From: Persicobacter diffluens
GTDB taxonomy: Bacteria > Bacteroidota > Bacteroidia > Cytophagales > Cyclobacteriaceae
DNA length: 64,000 nucleotides
Direction of reading: 5' to 3'
Assembly (NCBI RefSeq): GCF_036244895.1
Contig: NZ_BQKE01000001.1
Coordinates: forward strand, 1,860,001-1,924,000
Both the position numbers and the translations under genes were made by a program. The notes under the pieces were generated by a model, which saw only the letters and a program-made list of their open reading frames with translations, had not been told where the DNA came from and made no database searches. The first letter of the stretch is position 1, and every line of letters begins with the position of its first letter. Positions 62,727 to 64,000 of the stretch are shown piece after piece.

Positions 62727-62800
62727 AAAACGCTTTTTTTTCCCAGCATAGCAAAAATGGTGAAACATCCTCCTATTTTGACTTTTTTCATCGAAGAACC
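62727..62800 (+). repeat. Remnant of a third adjacent repeat copy
   Basis: AAAAATGGTGAAACATCC then CCTATTTTGACTTTTTTC and CATCGAAGAA follow the order of the family's left half (AAAAATGAAGGAAT, CCTATTTCGAGTTTTTTCC, AACGAAG). Too decayed to give ends. Confidence 0.45.
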
Positions 62801-62988
62801 TGATCAAACAGAAAACAGCGTTGAATAGTCAAGAAAAAGGATGTATTCGGTTTAAAAAGCTACTATTTCCTCACAATAGTCCACTCAAAAAAAATTTCAA
62901 CCAGCCACTTCAGCCGGTACCATTACCATACCAGCGGGATTGTAAACGCCGAGAGGCAAAAATCCCTTTAAGTTTAACATCAAATCCT

Positions 62989-62996
62989 TACCTTTG
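62989..62996 (+). promoter_or_regulatory. Candidate -7 element for phosphofructokinase
   Basis: TACCTTTG, an exact TAnnTTTG match, 40 bp upstream of the ATG. The -33 region (CCTTTA, about 62966) is only a partial match. Confidence 0.5.
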
Positions 62997-63035
62997 CATT
63001 CGGGATAAATCTCGATTTAGAAGTAAAAACAAATT

Positions 63036-64000
63036 ATGAAAGACGCTATTGCAATTTTGTGTGGAGGGGGACCTGCGCCCGGTATCAACACCGTGATCAG
63101 TTCCGTGGCCAAAGTTTTCCTCAACAACGGTTATCGCGTAATCGGTCTTCACGAAGGCTACAAGGGCCTTTTTAGCAATGAAACTCGTATAGACGAGATT
63201 GACTACAATTTCGCTGACGACATCTACACCCGCGGTGGTTCCGCCCTACAAATGAGCCGTTTCAAGCCGGATCTGAGCACCTTGAATGTAGCATTCTTCC
63301 GTGAAAACAACATCAAATTATTGGTGACCATCGGTGGAGATGACACCGCCTCCACCGCCAACCGTATCTCCAAATACCTGGAAGAAAAGAATGTGAAGTT
63401 GCAGAACATCCACGTTCCGAAAACCATTGACAACGACCTCCCTCTTCCGGAAGGTGTACCTACTTTTGGTTATAACTCCGCCAAAAACGAAGGAGTAATG
63501 ATTGCCAACACCGTTTTGGAGGATGCCCGTACCAGCCAAAACTGGTTCATCCTTTCTGCCATGGGCCGTGAGGCGGGTCACCTGACCATCGGTATTGGTT
63601 CCGCTTGCCACTACCCGATGATCATCATTCCGGAAATGTTCAATAATGCCGAGGTGACTTTCGAAAATATTATCCGTCTGAACATCTCTTCCATCATCAA
63701 GCGTAAAATCCTGGGCTTGAAATACGGGGCTTCCATCATCTCTGAAGGCGTATTCCACTTCATGAAAGAGGAGGAAATCAGAAACTCGGGCATCAATTTT
63801 ACATTCGATGCACACGGCCATCCGGAATTGCACTCCATCTCCAAATCCCACGTTTTCGCCTCATTGGTACAAAAACGGGTAAAAGAATTGGGCTTGGACA
63901 ACAAGATGCGTCCGGTAGAGTTAGGCTTCGAATTACGATGCACCAAGCCAATCGGATACGACCTGACCTACTGTACCCTATTGGGCTTCGGCGTTTACCA
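63036..64000 (+). CDS. pfkA: 6-phosphofructokinase, pyrophosphate-type motif (partial, runs off the window)
   Basis: The first 321 residues of a family-A phosphofructokinase, cut by the window edge. GGGPAPGINTVI is the nucleotide loop; VTIGGDDTAS has Asp103 where E. coli ATP-PFK has Gly104; VPKTIDNDLPLP has Lys129 where E. coli has Gly124, followed by the catalytic Asp132 in TIDND. The GGDD plus PKTIDND pair is the usual mark of pyrophosphate-dependent enzymes, so this gene may encode a PPi-PFK rather than an ATP-PFK. MGREAGHLTIG and the HGHPEL region are also typical. Strong -7 element upstream. Confidence 0.93.
   Translation, partial: MKDAIAILCGGGPAPGINTVISSVAKVFLNNGYRVIGLHEGYKGLFSNETRIDEIDYNFADDIYTRGGSALQMSRFKPDLSTLNVAFFRENNIKLLVTIGGDDTASTANRISKYLEEKNVKLQNIHVPKTIDNDLPLPEGVPTFGYNSAKNEGVMIANTVLEDARTSQNWFILSAMGREAGHLTIGIGSACHYPMIIIPEMFNNAEVTFENIIRLNISSIIKRKILGLKYGASIISEGVFHFMKEEEIRNSGINFTFDAHGHPELHSISKSHVFASLVQKRVKELGLDNKMRPVELGFELRCTKPIGYDLTYCTLLGFGVY

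Larger units (their letters stand above)
62140..63035. other. Intergenic region with a cluster of repeat copies upstream of phosphofructokinase
   Basis: Contains a terminator (62157-62193), two adjacent 222-bp-family copies (62237-62458 and 62455-62656) and a remnant of a third (about 62727-62800), a small nested hairpin (62936-62966) and the candidate phosphofructokinase promoter. The possible ORF at 62821 is not convincing. Confidence 0.6.

Noticed and set aside
62821..63039. 72-residue + strand ORF before phosphofructokinase
   Set aside because: TTG start, overlaps the real ATG of phosphofructokinase and its promoter, and has no recognisable motif.
63318..63851. 177-residue minus-strand ORF inside the phosphofructokinase gene
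   Set aside because: Antisense to a clearly conserved enzyme; arises from its codon use.

Overview
The window looks like chromosomal DNA of a Gram-negative Bacteroidota bacterium, probably of the Cytophagales. The support is: an AT-leaning composition; several exact matches to the Bacteroidetes -7 promoter element TAnnTTTG; few Shine-Dalgarno sequences; a giant secreted protein ending in a type IX secretion (T9SS) sorting domain; a CarboxypepD_reg/TonB-receptor-type barrel; many proteins with Bacteroidetes-style signal peptides ending in Q; and hybrid two-component proteins. Genus is not determinable from what I can see.

Layout. 1-4.7 kb: a MarR regulator followed by an overlapping substrate-binding lipoprotein/permease/ATPase set for iron-complex or cobalamin-type uptake. 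4.8-7.5 kb: an FGGY sugar-kinase homologue that lacks the expected catalytic Asp, then a soluble receiver-histidine kinase. 8-11.8 kb: gyrA and a TPR protein. 12.2-14.4 kb: an FKBP-like lipoprotein paired with an outer-membrane protein. 14.6-19.6 kb: four signalling genes in a row (receiver-Crp fusion, receiver-PAS-kinase, stand-alone receiver, PAS-PAS-kinase), preceded by folK. 20-29 kb: sppA, secreted proteins of unknown role, a K+-channel-like protein, an isoprenylcysteine-methyltransferase-like protein, a complete IS3-family element with a 4-bp target duplication and an A6G frameshift site, and a diphthine-ammonia-ligase-like protein. 29.4-35.5 kb: a mosaic BspA/GLUG/T9SS surface protein and transketolase. 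35.7-50.3 kb: an LtaS-like sulfatase, then five DUF3857/transglutaminase-fold paralogues (four in one operon), with a D15-type barrel between the fourth and fifth. 51-64 kb: small membrane and lipoproteins, S1/P1 nuclease, HD hydrolase, gamma-carbonic anhydrase, pabB, a DUF3298-like lipoprotein, a TonB-receptor-like barrel, an S9 peptidase and the start of a phosphofructokinase with pyrophosphate-type motifs.

Two things stand out. First, a dispersed ~222-bp intergenic repeat with ~17-bp inverted termini (TTAACCCGAATTATTCA type) occurs at least eight times, always in the same orientation, and brackets the transglutaminase-like cluster. Second, in that five-gene cluster only one member keeps the Cys and His of a transglutaminase active site; the other four have lost both but keep the Asp. 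A 10-mer, TTATGTTAAA, also recurs six times in one orientation near gene ends. No rRNA, tRNA or CRISPR array was seen.
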